64,000 nucleotides of DNA from Nicotiana tabacum (lineage: Eukaryota > Streptophyta > Magnoliopsida > Solanales > Solanaceae). The notes beneath the pieces are model-generated. The model searched no databases and was not told the origin of the DNA. It saw only the letters and a program-made list of their open reading frames with translations. The position numbers were made by a program, and so were the translations under genes. Where the stretch lies: contig NC_134084.1 of the NCBI RefSeq assembly GCF_000715075.1, forward strand, positions 104,797,411-104,861,410, written 5' to 3'. This document shows, piece by piece, positions 1 through 10,938 of this stretch; positions within the stretch are counted from its first letter, which is position 1, and every line of letters starts with the position of its first letter.

Positions 1-590
1 ACAAAGCAATTCAAGTGTCGGTAATTAGGAGCCCACCTGGAGAACAAAGCAGCAATTCAAGTGTTGGTAATCAGGAGCCCACCTGAAGAACGAAGGGAAA
101 GCAGCAATGTTTAAAGGAAGCCGGTCAAGTTCAGCAATCAAGCGTCCACCTAGAGAAAAGGAAAAGCATCTCAGATTACAATTCAAGTCAGCAACAAAGG
201 AATTTCACGTGGAGAGTACGGGTCGACAAAGCAATAGGGACTGCAAGATCAAGTTTGAAGATATAGCTAGGATTCTTGTAATGCATAGATCATAGTTTAT
301 TCTAGCTTCTTTTATTTTGTCATGGTGTAATAAGGAGTTCAGTAAGCAGTAGCAGCAGTAACAACAGTGAAATCACAACTTCATTGTAGTCCTAGCTACC
401 GAAACTTTTCGAACTACACTGGCCTGATTCCTTTATAGCCAAGGATATGTAGGCAACCTCGGAAGCAGGGTACGGTCAAATCTTTCAAAAATGCTTCCCA
501 CGGAGTATTCAAATGAGCAAAAATCGCTCGTATCCCCTCACTTTATCTTTGCACGAAAACTCTTCGTGTTTCCGAGCAAAGAGGGGTAGC
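1..590 (+). mobile_element. 3' internal end of an LTR retrotransposon (non-coding)
   Basis: No convincing protein is encoded here. The stretch leads into a polypurine tract (578-589, AAAGAGGGGTAG) directly followed by the TG of an LTR, so it is read as the 3' untranslated end of a plus-strand LTR element whose body lies left of the window. It opens with two copies of a 46-bp direct repeat (about 7-52 and 53-97). Short tandem repeats before the 3' LTR are common in Tat-lineage gypsy elements, but with no pol sequence in view the lineage stays open. Confidence 0.5.
7..97 (+). repeat. 46-bp direct repeat, two copies
   Basis: The block beginning CAATTCAAGTGT at 7 recurs at 53 with a handful of substitutions. 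The array may continue to the left of the window. Confidence 0.7.
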
Positions 591-1295
591 TGTGAGCACG
601 TGATTTTTGCCCTACATGAAAATCTTAGAAAATTGGCCAAAAATAAGTTTGTATTGATTTTAGGAATTTTTCTTTATTTATTTGCATTTCATGCATTTTT
701 AATATTTTTAAATCATAGAAAAATCCTAAAAAATTATATTTTTATATATTTAACTTTTAGTCTTTAAAATTAGCATTTTTTTAGTTAATTAGTTGTTTTA
801 ATGTTAAAAATAAATAAAGAATTTTAATTTCTACAAAAATAGATTAATTTAGGATTTTAATTAATTAAAGAAAAGAAAAAGAAGAAAAGGAAATTAGGAA
901 GAATATATTTTTGGTCTTGTTTCTTCTAAAATTGGGTCAATTCCTAAAATGGCCCAAATTAATTTTAAACCCCAGCCCAATTCCAATACCAATACCCATT
1001 TGACCCATTACCCCTTTTTCATTTTTTTACCTTAATCCCTCACATAAAAGGGGAGCTAAGACAAAAAAAATACCATCAGATCTTTTCCCCATCTCTGGCT
1101 GAGCGCATCTTTTCCTTTCTTCACCACAAAAAAATCGAGCCCTTCCCTCCCATGGCGACTCCTCTTCTATACAATAGTCGCTAGCTCCTAGTCCCCGTCA
1201 TTCGCTAATGGTTGTCCCCACCAACTTAGATCCGAAACCAGATCTGAAAATCACAAAGGCTGGAAAACAAAAAGAAAATTGTATTCCAAAGAAGA
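591..1295 (+). mobile_element. 3' LTR (truncated) of the plus-strand element
   Basis: Starts TGTGAGCACGTG immediately after the polypurine tract. A TATA-like ATAAAAGGGG lies at 1044-1053 and would serve as the LTR promoter. The right end is not a recognisable CA terminus; the LTR seems to run into, or be cut by, the copia fragment that starts near 1300. The end coordinate is therefore approximate. Confidence 0.5.
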
Positions 1296-1305
1296 TTAAA
1301 AAAGG

Positions 1306-2478
1306 TTATTGATTAGCAGATCCCATCAGATTTGGTTGACGCTCAGGAGCATGACCAATTTGAGTTTGTTGCAGTAGAGAGACAAGTTGAGAAAATTGTT
1401 GCTGACTCAAACCAGGTATGGAGAAGACCTTATCATCAGATACATGAGCAGGTCCAACCAGAGGAGCATTGTGAGTAGATTGAGCTGAGATATGGCTTCT
1501 TGAGCATGGCTGAAATTGAGCAGATTCAGCAGATAATGTTGCAGCTAGCTTCTTTCCTCTGGTGAACTTAAAATTCTGTAGGAACCCATGGAGTTTGTAG
1601 CATTTCTCAATTAGATGCCCAGGTTTTTTACAATACTTGCAAAACATACTTCCTTTTGAGTGATCAAAATCTATCTTTTGATTGTATTGTTTGATTGGAA
1701 ACTGTTGTTTGACATTCACATTAGCATTGAAAGATGCCGATTCTGGTATTAGCTGTGGATCTTATTGAACTTGTCTTTTACCCTCATCCTGAAGAAGAAT
1801 ATTATAAGCAATGTCCAATGAAGGAGGAGGTTGCATCATCAGTAGGTTACTTCTTACACCCACATACACCTCATTTAATCCCATAAGGAACTGGTGTAAC
1901 TTGTCCTCTTCTTCATCCCTCTGAATACCAGGCCTTGCAGCACAAGTGCAAGAATTTCCATGATTTTTGCGCATTGTTCCAAGTTTATCCCAAAGCTTCT
2001 TTAATTTGTTAAAATATGAAGCAACATTAAGAGAACCTTGCTGAGTAGAAGTTAATTCCCTTTTTATCTCAAAAATTTTAGTTTCATTTACAGTCCAGTA
2101 CCTACGTTCTAACTGCTTCCAAATACTTTCAGCTGTCTCCGAGTATTGTACACTTTCAACAATAGTTGGTGAAAGAGAGCTAGTTAACCAAGAAATAACC
2201 ATATTGTTGCATCTGTCCCATTGACGAATCATCGCAGGATTCTCATTAGCCATTGGCTTAGGACAAGATCTATCCACAAAACCTACTCTGTTTTTAGCCG
2301 ACAAAGAAACTATCATACTCATTTTCCATCCACCATAACCAGACCCGTTAAATGGAGTACTGACTAAACAAGTTCCAGGAATATCAGAAGAGTGAATGAA
2401 AAGAGGGCTAGAAGGGTCTGGTGTATATATGGTGGTTGTACTAGTACTAGTAGCAAGAGGAACTTCACAATTCACCAT
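1306..2478 (-). pseudogene. Ty1/copia Gag (UBN2-type), one in-frame stop
   Basis: Capsid/nucleocapsid protein of a copia element. The N-terminal half (238 codons from 2478) has the plant copia Gag pattern: a block around NGSGYGGWKMSM, then a helical UBN2 region with SIWKQLERRY. The C-terminal half (from about 1719) carries a CCHC zinc knuckle (CKYCKKPGHLIEKC). Both halves lie in the same frame, separated by a single TAA at 1762-1764, so the gene is broken by a point mutation and not by a frameshift. No protease, integrase or RT follows; the homology simply ends near 1306. Confidence 0.85.
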
Positions 2479-2800
2479 ATTGATACTAAAATTGTATAGG
2501 CAAACAAGTCAATTAAGAAAATTGAACATGCAATTTCAAAAAAATGAAATTAGGGTTACCGACTTTCTTCAGTGAATCGAAAATAACAAATCCTAGAAGG
2601 AGGAATCAAACAACTGCTCTGAGCTGAGAAATGTCCACGATGAATAGGCGAAACTCCGTAGAAATCAAAGAAAACAAAAAAAATTCAATCTCCAAAAAAC
2701 GAACACAGAACACAAATCAGAGATGATAGGAGGAGAAAAACTTTGAATCAACTCACAAGGGTAGGATCGATCTAAAGTGTGTGATTAGAGTAATCACAAT

Positions 2801-2816
2801 TCCCGCTCTAATACCA
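2801..2816 (-). other. Primer binding site of the copia element (tRNA-Met type)
   Basis: On the minus strand TGGTATTAGAGCGGGA abuts the LTR end. It differs by one base from the usual TGGTATCAGAGC core complementary to the 3' end of initiator tRNA-Met, which primes minus-strand DNA synthesis in many plant LTR elements. Confidence 0.75.
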
Positions 2817-3076
2817 TGTTAATGTTTGTAGATTGAACGAAAATGGAAAAGAATGAAACTAGGGTTCATGTTCAAAGAAGAAGCTTCCAGAGAATTTTTA
2901 TTATTCCTTCTGAAGAGTTATTTATATCTAAACTACTATTTACATTGGGCCAGAAAGAAAATCAACTAAGAGAGAAAATTAGGTTGTGTCTGTTAATAAA
3001 TACAACTGGGCCAAATCTTAATGAACTAACTAACATCAGATCCAAATCTAATAACTAACATCAAGTAACTCCAACA
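2817..3076 (-). mobile_element. 5' LTR of the truncated copia element
   Basis: In minus orientation the LTR runs from TGTTGGAGTTAC (at 3076) to ATTAACA (at 2817) with TG...CA termini, about 260 bp, directly followed by the PBS. No matching 3' LTR is visible to the left of gag, so the element is a 5' fragment: LTR, leader and gag only. Confidence 0.75.
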
Positions 3077-3147
3077 AAAGTATTTTCCCTTATTAGAGGA
3101 ATTGTCATGCGCTATGGTTTTCCTTATTCGACTCTAGACTTTTATAA

Positions 3148-3327
3148 GGGTCGTTTGGTTACAGGGATTGGGGGTTATCTTAATAGTATAAAAGTTAAGA
3201 GTAATTTTATCCAACATTTATTGAAAGTATTAACTTAAATCAGGATTCTATATAGGAGGTGAAATTATAGTTCTATGATCAAAATTATAATCTCATGGGA
3301 TATCCCAAGATTGAACCAAACGAGGGG
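3148..3327. repeat. MITE-like element with GGGTCGTTTGGTT inverted ends
   Basis: GGGTCGTTTGGTT at 3148-3160 is mirrored by AACCAAACGAGGGG at 3314-3327, and the sequence just inside each end is also inversely related (GGGATTGGGGGTTATC against GGGATATCCC). About 180 bp, AT-rich, no coding capacity. The ends resemble small non-autonomous hAT-like elements of Solanaceae; target duplications are not clear. Confidence 0.5.
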
Positions 3328-3386
3328 CTATTTGGTTCGTAAGCAAGTTATGTAACAATTATAGTGTGTAAATTAATAATGTAAGG

Positions 3387-4266
3387 TGTAGACAATAAAT
3401 TTGTGTCAAGAAAATAAAATCAAGACTGAAATATCTCAACAATCGTAGTATTTTATTTCAAATATTTTGAATGTTACAATCTCTATGAATCCTCTGATTC
3501 TTCTTTTCAATAGAAAATAATATCAAGGGCCTTTGAGCTTGATCTTGAATATGTATTTGTTGCCTCGAACAATAATCTTGTTCTTGAGCTTGAGTTTGAT
3601 TGCTTGAACTTAGCCTTGATTTGTTCTTCGTTCTTGAACTTTAACTTGATTTCTTCTTCGTTCTTGAGCTTGAACTTGATTTCTTGAACTTGAACTTGAA
3701 GCTTGAAACTTGTGGAGGAATTTTCAGCGTTTGATCTACGAGCTCTTTCTTGCTTCTTGTTATAACTTCTGGTGTCTTTTCTGAGTTATGAAGACCCCTA
3801 TTTATAGTTGTGGAAGGGAGGATTTGTGATAAGAACAAACTTTTTCCGACCAATCAAATTGAAGTGTGACATGACCGCATCTGATTGGCTAGAACATGTC
3901 ACTTGCACACGTGGCACGATTTCATTGGCCTTTTAGTGTGACTGGGATGCCTTGTCATTTTGACACATGGCATGGTCCTATTGGCTCTTCCGCTTGCGCG
4001 CCACATCATTTGACACGTGGCACCAAACTGGGCCTCTAGGAAGATGTCATCTTGGGCTTAATGAAGTGGGCTCATCACTTTAGCCCAATTAAATGGGCTA
4101 GCCCAATAGATTAGGACTTATTTATTTAATCCATATATATTGGACTTATATAATTAATTCAATTATATTAGCCCATAATATTTATTTGGACCAATATATC
4201 TTGAATTTAAAATATAGACCAAATTAATTTTATGAATTTAAATCCAATAAATTTTGTATGCCTACA
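3387..4266 (-). mobile_element. 3' LTR of the Tat element
   Basis: 880 bp; in minus orientation begins TGTAGGCATAC and ends TTGTCTACA. It contains a TATA-type promoter on the minus strand (CTATAAATAGGGG, plus positions 3795-3807). A CTTGA-rich imperfect repeat at about 3590-3720 is longer than in the partner LTR and accounts for part of the length difference. About 6 per cent divergence from the 5' LTR over the 240 bp compared by eye. Confidence 0.9.
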
Positions 4267-4281
4267 AATGCCCCTACTTCA
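4267..4281 (-). other. Polypurine tract of the Tat element
   Basis: On the minus strand AAGTAGGGGCATT directly precedes the TG of the 3' LTR, the position where plus-strand DNA priming starts. Confidence 0.7.
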
Positions 4282-5855
4282 AGACTTGTCAAAATATCTA
4301 ACTTATTGACTTCTAAAAGATGAGGCTTGAAATACCATGCTTAAACGATTTCCAAGCTTTCCAACCTGAACTGATTTATTCTTTTAATCTATAATCCATG
4401 CCCAAACTTTAATTTATAATGAACATTCCATGTGAGCAAATAGCATAGTGAGAGATAAGTTCATGTTAGACAAAGTGAGTCATGGCAACTTTAAGTTAAA
4501 TCTGTCACGTAGTTAAGGTCAAGTGACCAAAGACTACAAAGAATATTATTTTAATATTAAGCTTGGCCTCCAAATGTGATTTCATCTGCAAAGAATTGAC
4601 GCAAATCATCGTGACTACTTCAAATAACTTGACTATGAGACTTAAAAGCTAATTGCCACATTGATTAGGCATATCTTGGAACTTGAATTTAGTCAATGAA
4701 TTTGAAAATGTCACTTTTCCTTAACCTAGAAAAGCACCTTTTTTGTAGCGTCCATTGACACGTTGCTTTTCAGTTATAACAATTTGTACTCTTTTCAAAG
4801 TACTTTCCTTGTTTAATGGAATTTGGTCTCAACATTACTTGGTTAAAGAAATAACCATGCATTATCGATTCCTTTTTGGAGTTGGACGCCGAGTCCATAT
4901 CAGAGGCAATTTGTTGGGCCGCCTTAGTAGTCCAAGTTCTTTTCGAGGACTGATTTCCGTGATTCCCACATCGATATTATACTGTTGCAGGTCATCTTCG
5001 TAGATCTATATATACCCATGTGCTCGTAATCGTTAAGCATCAATTCGCAGTTTTTGCAAGCCACTTGAGTCTAGTTTTGTGGACTTGGAAGCATTGACGA
5101 GAAGGTAATTTCTTCTTCTTTTCTTGTGCTTTTCTTCTTTTGTCATTTTTTTTGTAGGTCAAGCGAGAAAGATATGTTCTTGTTCAACGAGATGATCCAT
5201 GCATGAAGAAGACAATCTTGGGGTGTGAGGGGATGAGTACTCATCCTTGCCCGACTATCGAAGAGATTACTCTCATGGCTTGACTACCAGAGAGATTACT
5301 CTCAATATGGCCCGATTATTAGAGAGATTACTCTCAATGTGGCCCGACTATCGGAGAGATTACTCTCAAAATGGCCCAACTATCAGAGAGATTACTCTCA
5401 ATGTGGCCCGACGATCGGAGAGATTACTCTCAAAATGACCCCGACTATCAGAGAGATTACTCTCAAAATGACCCGACTATCAGAGAGATTACTCTCAAAA
5501 TAGCCCGACTATCGGAGAGATTACTCTCAATGTGGCTCGACTATCGGAGAGATTACTCTCAATGTGGCATGACTATCGGAGAGATTACTCTCAAAGTGGA
5601 TCGAATATTAGAGGCCATTTCATCCATTTAGACTTTTGCACCCATTCAAATATTCTTTTTTTTTACTCTTTTGCAGCCCAAAGAGATGGAAAATTTCAGA
5701 GACTATACCTCACCTTCCTCCAAACTTAGATATCTCGTAATCGAGATTTAAGATGGCATAAAACAAACCAAGCTCTTGGTTCACACCCCACAAGCTGGCT
5801 GGTATCCAGCCCATGGCCTTCTTTGAGGAACTCTCTTTATGTAGAAAACTGAACC
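4282..5855. other. Tat 3' region without coding sequence
   Basis: About 1.6 kb between the 3' LTR and the antisense PMD gene. It has no open frame resembling a known protein on either strand. It holds the 32-bp repeat array annotated separately. The part at about 5000-5240 may be promoter or leader of the plus-strand PMD gene; no confident TATA box or splice site was found. Confidence 0.5.
5251..5605. repeat. Tandem array, about 32-bp unit, 11 copies
   Basis: GATTACTCTCA occurs eleven times at spacings of 31-33 bp, separated by variable ATGTGGCCCGACTATCG blocks. Each unit contains GAGAGATTACTCTC, a 5-bp inverted repeat with an ATTA loop. The array lies in the 3' region of a Tat element, where such hypervariable tandem repeats are known and can seed satellites. 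Confidence 0.9.
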
Positions 5856-7100
5856 TTGGAGCACAAGTCTACTTCCAATCCATTGTCCAAGATGTGGTCT
5901 CTCCAAGTGCCAAACCATCGCCACGTAAACATTGCTAGCACCCTTCCAAACTTAGGGCGTCGCATAATTCAAGGCAAAGTATGTTGGGGAAACACAACAA
6001 TAATCAAGGGCGAGTATCGTCATATTCCAAGATATTGGGAATGGGCTAAAGATGTACTTGGCGGAAGCCAACAAACCCTAAGTACAACAAAGATTTATGA
6101 TGTTGTCTATGCCTCACTTTTCAATTATGATCGAAACTCGAATATTTTTCAAGCATTTTGTGAGGCTTGGTGTCCCAAGACGAACACGCTTTTTACATCA
6201 GCTGGGGAACTATCTATCTCTCTTTGGGACCTACATATCCTTGGAGGTCTGCCCATCATGGGTTCTCCGTACGAAGAAGTGGTACCTGAGACAAGAGAAC
6301 TTATCAGTTTAGATGAAAAACAGATGAGATTCATTCCTCAATCTTGTGAGTATTTATTTTCTACCTTCCATCACCTTAAGGAAGGTACGGGTGTTAACCA
6401 AAAGGTCTCCTTGAGCAAGTGGACAAATTTCTGGTATAAAAAAGCTTTAATATATAAACCTGTCCCACTGCGACAGGAAAAAAAATCTGCGCGTCTAAAA
6501 TCAACACATAATCCTAACGGAGTTATTCCTGAGACAACTAGGTGGTCGAGTGATCAAGAAGCTATATTCTCCAAGCTTAGGGTGAGGTCTGACAAGAAAG
6601 ATGAAACACATATAGCAGCATTCTTATCAATTTGGTTATGTGCTTTTGTATTTCCCAATAAGGCAGAGAACTTCATTCGTCTCGAGACTTTTAAGATGGC
6701 AAGCGGGCGAAATATTAGCCTTGCAATTCTAGTTTTGGCAAGTATTTATCATAGTTTGAATAAGATTTCGTGTTCTTCACAACTTGATCAGGTCAAAGTT
6801 TGTTTTCCCATCCATTATGTTTACGGCTGGCTTGCACATTACCTTAAAACTCATTATCCACTTTCTAAGGGTCCGTTAGTCCTTTTGATAGTGGCATACT
6901 CTGGAGAGGGAGCTGCAAGGTACTTTGACGAGAAGGGGGCAAGAAAACGCATCCACAATGGGGAGGATATAGTTTGGCCACCAACAATGTTAACCAATTC
7001 TCGTCCTTATTATTATGTGGATAATGATGGTCCTCAAGAGTTGGAGTCAAATTGCTTCATGAGCTTACGTTTTAATCACCTCCCTTTAAGGCATGATAAC
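5856..7100 (+). pseudogene. Antisense plant-mobile-domain protein, part 1
   Basis: Encodes about 415 residues of the plant mobile domain family (aminotransferase-like PMD, related to MAIN/MAIL1 and to ORFs carried by transposons). Recognisable blocks in order: RHIPRYWEWAKDVL, SAGELSISLWDLHILGGLPI, AAFLSIWLCAFVFP, LAILVLASIYHSLNKI and FPIHYVYGWLAHY. It runs against the direction of the host Tat element. The frame is open up to 7100, where the 7101-11770 element is inserted; it resumes at 11776. The first ATG at 5856 is a plausible start but not proven. The role of transposon-borne PMD proteins is unknown, and I infer none beyond possible interaction with silencing. Confidence 0.85.
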
Positions 7101-7929
7101 CGTTATGCAATGCCTTCCTGATGTTCTTTGGAAGGGCAATGTAAGGCTAAGCAACCGATGTCAGTGTGGTTGTTGTCCGCCAATGAGGTCCCCTTTGTAC
7201 GCTAGACTAGATTGTTAGTGCCGTGCGGGAAAACCAATGTTACGAGAAATTGCGCAAGCTGAGAGAGAATTGGGTTTTGAATTATGATGATGATTTTATT
7301 GATGACTGAAATGCTGATTACAAAAGATGCGGTGTCGAGGGGGAGAGACACCAGAAAAATGCTTGCTTGAAAATGTTTGATTGTTTGGTCCCCCTTAATA
7401 ATGCTTAAAAAAAATAAACCAACATTACATGACTAGTCCTAATAAAGATGTAGAAGCACACTGCATGAAAATGATGTAAACTAGCCTATAATTACAATGA
7501 AAAGGACTTAGTTTATTACAAGGTAGAACTAAGTCCGATGGCAGCAACTTTGTCTTGCGGGTCAGGGTTTGCGCGCGTGTTGCTGTGGGCGCGCGTGACA
7601 CTTACTATATTGGCCTGAGGCTGGGCACTGGTGCTTGGCATCAGGGTCTATGAGCGAGGCGCTACTGGAATGGGCCTGCAGCTGGGCGCTGGCGAGGCAT
7701 CAGGATCTGCGCGCGCGGCATTGTTAGGGCGCACGGCGCTGTTGTCATTGGCCAGCCCTTGGGCGCTGGCGAGAGGCATCGGTGGGGCGACAGAGGCGCA
7801 TGCGCACTTGTCGCTTGGCGCAGCCAAGACCACGGGGCTGACCATAGCGCTAGGCATTGTAAGGCTTGCTAGGCCGCCATGGGGCACGGCCAAGGGGTCA
7901 TGGGGCGTGTCTAGAAAGCAGCCCATGAC
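7101..7929 (-). mobile_element. 3' LTR of the RT-less element
   Basis: 829 bp, unusually GC- and CpG-rich in its central part (about 7555-7760, many GCGCGC motifs). In minus orientation it follows a polypurine tract (AGGTGGGGGAGAA, plus 7931-7943). The outermost base pair has changed relative to the partner LTR. Confidence 0.9.
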
Positions 7930-7944
7930 ATTCTCCCCCACCTG
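7930..7944 (-). other. Polypurine tract of the RT-less element
   Basis: On the minus strand AGGTGGGGGAGAA immediately upstream of the 3' LTR. Confidence 0.75.
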
Positions 7945-7967
7945 AGTTGACACCGTCCTCGGAGCCT

Positions 7968-7968
7968 T

Positions 7969-8010
<42 letters not shown>

Positions 8011-8012
8011 CT
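7968..8012. repeat. GAT/ATC trinucleotide microsatellite
   Basis: About fourteen ATG/CAT triplets. On the minus strand it reads as a histidine run after the integrase C-terminus. A shorter run of the same triplet is in the LTR at about 11118-11135. Confidence 0.9.
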
Positions 8013-8250
8013 TCTGGTGGTTGTTGGATGGGAGGTCTGCGCCCCTCTGTTCTGTGAGCTTGCTGTTGCAGCGACGCAATGATTTCATGCGGCTGACATG
8101 GAAGACTGGATGGATCTTCCACCAGGATGGAGTTTTCACCTGGTATGTGGACTTCCCAATGTGTTTTTCAATGGGTAGGGGCCCGATGTATTTTTGTTGC
8201 AGGCGAGGGTCATGGGTCCTCTCTGCAAACAAGTACGCTTTGGGATGCAT
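7990..8250 (-). pseudogene. Integrase C-terminal tail, frameshifted
   Basis: After two frame changes at about 8250-8290 the minus strand encodes a block with LQQKYIGPLPIEKHIGKSTY and IHPVFHVSRMKSL. This is the SH3-like C-terminal domain typical of chromovirus integrases, which often precedes a chromodomain. No chromodomain is recognisable before the microsatellite and the 3' LTR. Confidence 0.6.
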
Positions 8251-8254
8251 AACA

Positions 8255-10870
8255 TTACTTTGTCCCCTGTTTGATGTTGGGAAAGCAAAGATTTTGTTCG
8301 GTGAATCTTTTTGCCCGCTCTTGGGCTTTGACGAGATAGCTCCGCACTATCCCCATGTTGCGCTCCCATTCGCTCGAGAAGTTGGCAGCTCGAGGAGATT
8401 TCGGCATAGTTGATGCATTCACCGTTTGCGGGAGAAGCGGTTGCTGTCCGATAACAATTTCAAAAGGGCTTTTGTTTGTATGATGGCTCTTTTGAGAATT
8501 GAAACACAGTTGAGCAGCATCCAGGAGCTTCACCCAATGCTTCTGTGATCCGGTTGCAAAGTTGCGGAGATATTCCTCCAGCATGTCATCGAACCGGTTT
8601 GTCTGGCCATCCGATGGTGGATGGATGTCTGAGTTGTGACTCAATGTTGACCCAAAGCACCTGAAGAGATGGGTCCAAAAGTTGCTAGTGAAGCGTGAGT
8701 CGTGCCTACTAACAATGTCTTTGGGCAGGCCCCAATGTTTGACAATGTGCGAGAAGAAGAGTCGAGCTGTATCTTCTACTGATGCATTTTGCGGGGCTGC
8801 TATGAAGGTTGCATCGTTTGAAAATTGATCTATGACAACCATGATGGATGCAAGATTACCGACTTGGGGCAATCCCGTGATGAATTTGAGGGAAACACTT
8901 TCCCATGGTCTCTGTAGGACATGTAATGGCTGCGAGGGTCCCGTTTGTGATGAGTGATCCGACTTGTCCTTGTGGCATGGTTGACAAGTGTTCACACGCT
9001 GAGGAGCGTCACCAGTCTTTTGAGGCCGATGACATGATGGCTGATTGTTGTTGCGAAGGGTAGCCGGAACCAGGGGTTCATGTCTGTTGACTACCTTCTC
9101 CAACTGCATGGCCGAGATGTTTTCAGTGGCCATCTTTATGGGAAAGCATGGTATGGTGCAGGGCTTGGCCCCATTTCCTCCCATCATCAGGAGCATGTTG
9201 GCATATGGTACTGGTATGGTGTTGGTTTGCCTCATGAACTCCAAACCCACTATGATGTCGAAGTCATCTATGATTGCGATGCGCAGGTCGATGCTTCCTT
9301 TGTATGGGCCAAATTTCACTGGGACTTTTGTAGTTGTTCCACCCAATGTCTGGGGTGGTGAGTTGATAGCCTTGACGCGGCCTTTGCTCTTTTGCACAAC
9401 AAGACCCAGGCGCTCTACTTGAGTTGACGACAAGTAGTTGTGGGTGGCACCCGTGTCTATCAATGCGTGAAGGGGCTTGCCGTTCACTTTCAATTCGACG
9501 AACATTAGGGTCCTCGCTTGCTTAGGAGGTCTTTCATCCATCTTTTCCTTCCCTTTCTTGGTGATTGGGACTGAGATTTTCTTAGGAGGACATGCACTGG
9601 TCCCCGCTAAGGCATGCGGGATAGAGCCAACAATTGCATTGAAGGCGCCTACCTGGTCTTCTTCTGATGTCTCTGATGCGTCTGACTCATCCTCGACAGT
9701 CTGATGAGCATTGACCTTTATGTTTGGGCATTCATTGTTCCAATGTGCCCCGCCGCAATGACGGCATTCTGAGGGAGGCTTTCTCCCCTGATTGTTGTTG
9801 ATGGATGCAGCACTATTACTGCTGGAGGGAGGAGTCTTAGTTTTGGATGCACTCCGATCTCCCCCACTTTTGCTTGGGCCACCATTGCTGGGATGGTTCC
9901 CGTTGAATCCCCCTCGAACAGACGGCTGGGGCCTGTCATTCTGAGTTTCCAAATGATAATCGCCAAGGCATTCTGCAGCTTGAATGGCCTTGGGCAGGGT
10001 GTTTACCCGTTGTCTCTGTAGTTCCATACGGGCATGAGGTTTCAAACCTTCTATGAATGCGAAGAGTTTGTCTTTGTCCCCCATGTCGCGTATGTTTAGC
10101 ATGAGTGCGGAGAATTTGCGCACGTACTCCCGCACTGATTTGGTGTGGCGGAGTTCCCCTAGCTTTCTCCTTGTATTGTATTCCACATTTTCGGGGAAGA
10201 ACTGCAGGCGTATGGCTACCTTCAATTCATCCCATGTCTGGAGAGTATCTTCACCGACCTTGATGGCTTCGTATTTGACCCGCCACCAAAGTTTGGCATC
10301 GTCCTGAAGATACATGGCAGCAGTCGCTACCTTTTTGGATTCTTCCAAATGGCCCATGGCATCGAAATATTGTTCAATGTCGAAGATGAAGTTTTACACT
10401 TCTTTAGCATCCCGGGATCCGTCGTATGGCTTTGGCTCCGGTATCTTAAGCTTTTGTGGAATGGGGGTGAGGTTTGCTGCACCCCTGATGTGGTTGTCGC
10501 CTCCTCGAAGTAGGCTCTGTAGGGCATCATTGACAACATTGAGCTTGCCTGTCAAGTCGTCTATGGTTTGCTGCATGGCAGTTAGTCTGTCTGCCTCTTG
10601 TTGCTGATGGGCTAAATCGTCGGCACACTCCTGTTGGAGGTCCTCAAATTTTCCATGAATATTGGCAGTTTCGATGGCTGCCGTTTATCGGTCATCGTCA
10701 GAGTCACGACTGATGTTTGCAATGTCATTTTCCGCCTGCCGCATTCGGTAGTCCAGGTCGTCCAACCTTTGCACTAGGTTGTTGTTTTGATCAGGCACCG
10801 TATCCACGATGGGTCGTAATCAGTCAACCGTCTCTTCTAGGGATGCTAGACGCTCCCCATGATTCACCAT
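8255..10870 (-). pseudogene. Gag-protease-integrase polyprotein lacking RT/RNase H
   Basis: A single minus-strand frame from the ATG at 10870. It has an N-terminal coiled-coil region, a Retrotrans_gag domain (AKLWWRVKYEAI, ENVEYNTRRKLGELR), a CCHC knuckle (CRHCGGAHWNNEC) and an aspartic protease (LIDTGATHNYL, catalytic Asp intact). It then passes directly into the integrase zinc region (CQPCHKDKSDH) and core. RT and RNase H are absent. In the core all three catalytic acids are replaced: Lys at 8885-8887, Arg at 8705-8707 and Asn at 8597-8599, in otherwise well conserved blocks. Three stops interrupt the N-terminal part (10820-10822 TGA, 10685-10687 TAA, 10394-10396 TAA); from 10393 to 8255 the frame is open for over 700 codons. 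Confidence 0.9.
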
Positions 10871-10923
10871 GGTCAGAAATGGTGATGATGGCAAATATGT
10901 TCCCTCGTCCGATGTCAAGCCTA

Positions 10924-10936
10924 GGCTCTGATACCA
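10924..10936 (-). other. PBS of the RT-less element (tRNA-Met)
   Basis: On the minus strand TGGTATCAGAGCC two bases inside the 5' LTR, the standard initiator tRNA-Met site. Confidence 0.85.
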
Positions 10937-10938
10937 AC

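Noticed and set aside
107..295. 62-codon frame at the left edge
   Set aside because: No resemblance to known proteins; lies in the non-coding 3' region of an LTR element.
4755..5003. 82-codon plus-strand frame in the Tat 3' region
   Set aside because: No domain, no PMD similarity and no conserved neighbours; treated as chance.
5251..5605. CRISPR-like array
   Set aside because: Repeats are imperfect and contiguous with no unique spacers, and the context is a plant retrotransposon.
7648..8250. Histidine-rich protein of 200 residues
   Set aside because: It is integrase tail plus a CAT microsatellite plus LTR read-through, not a gene.
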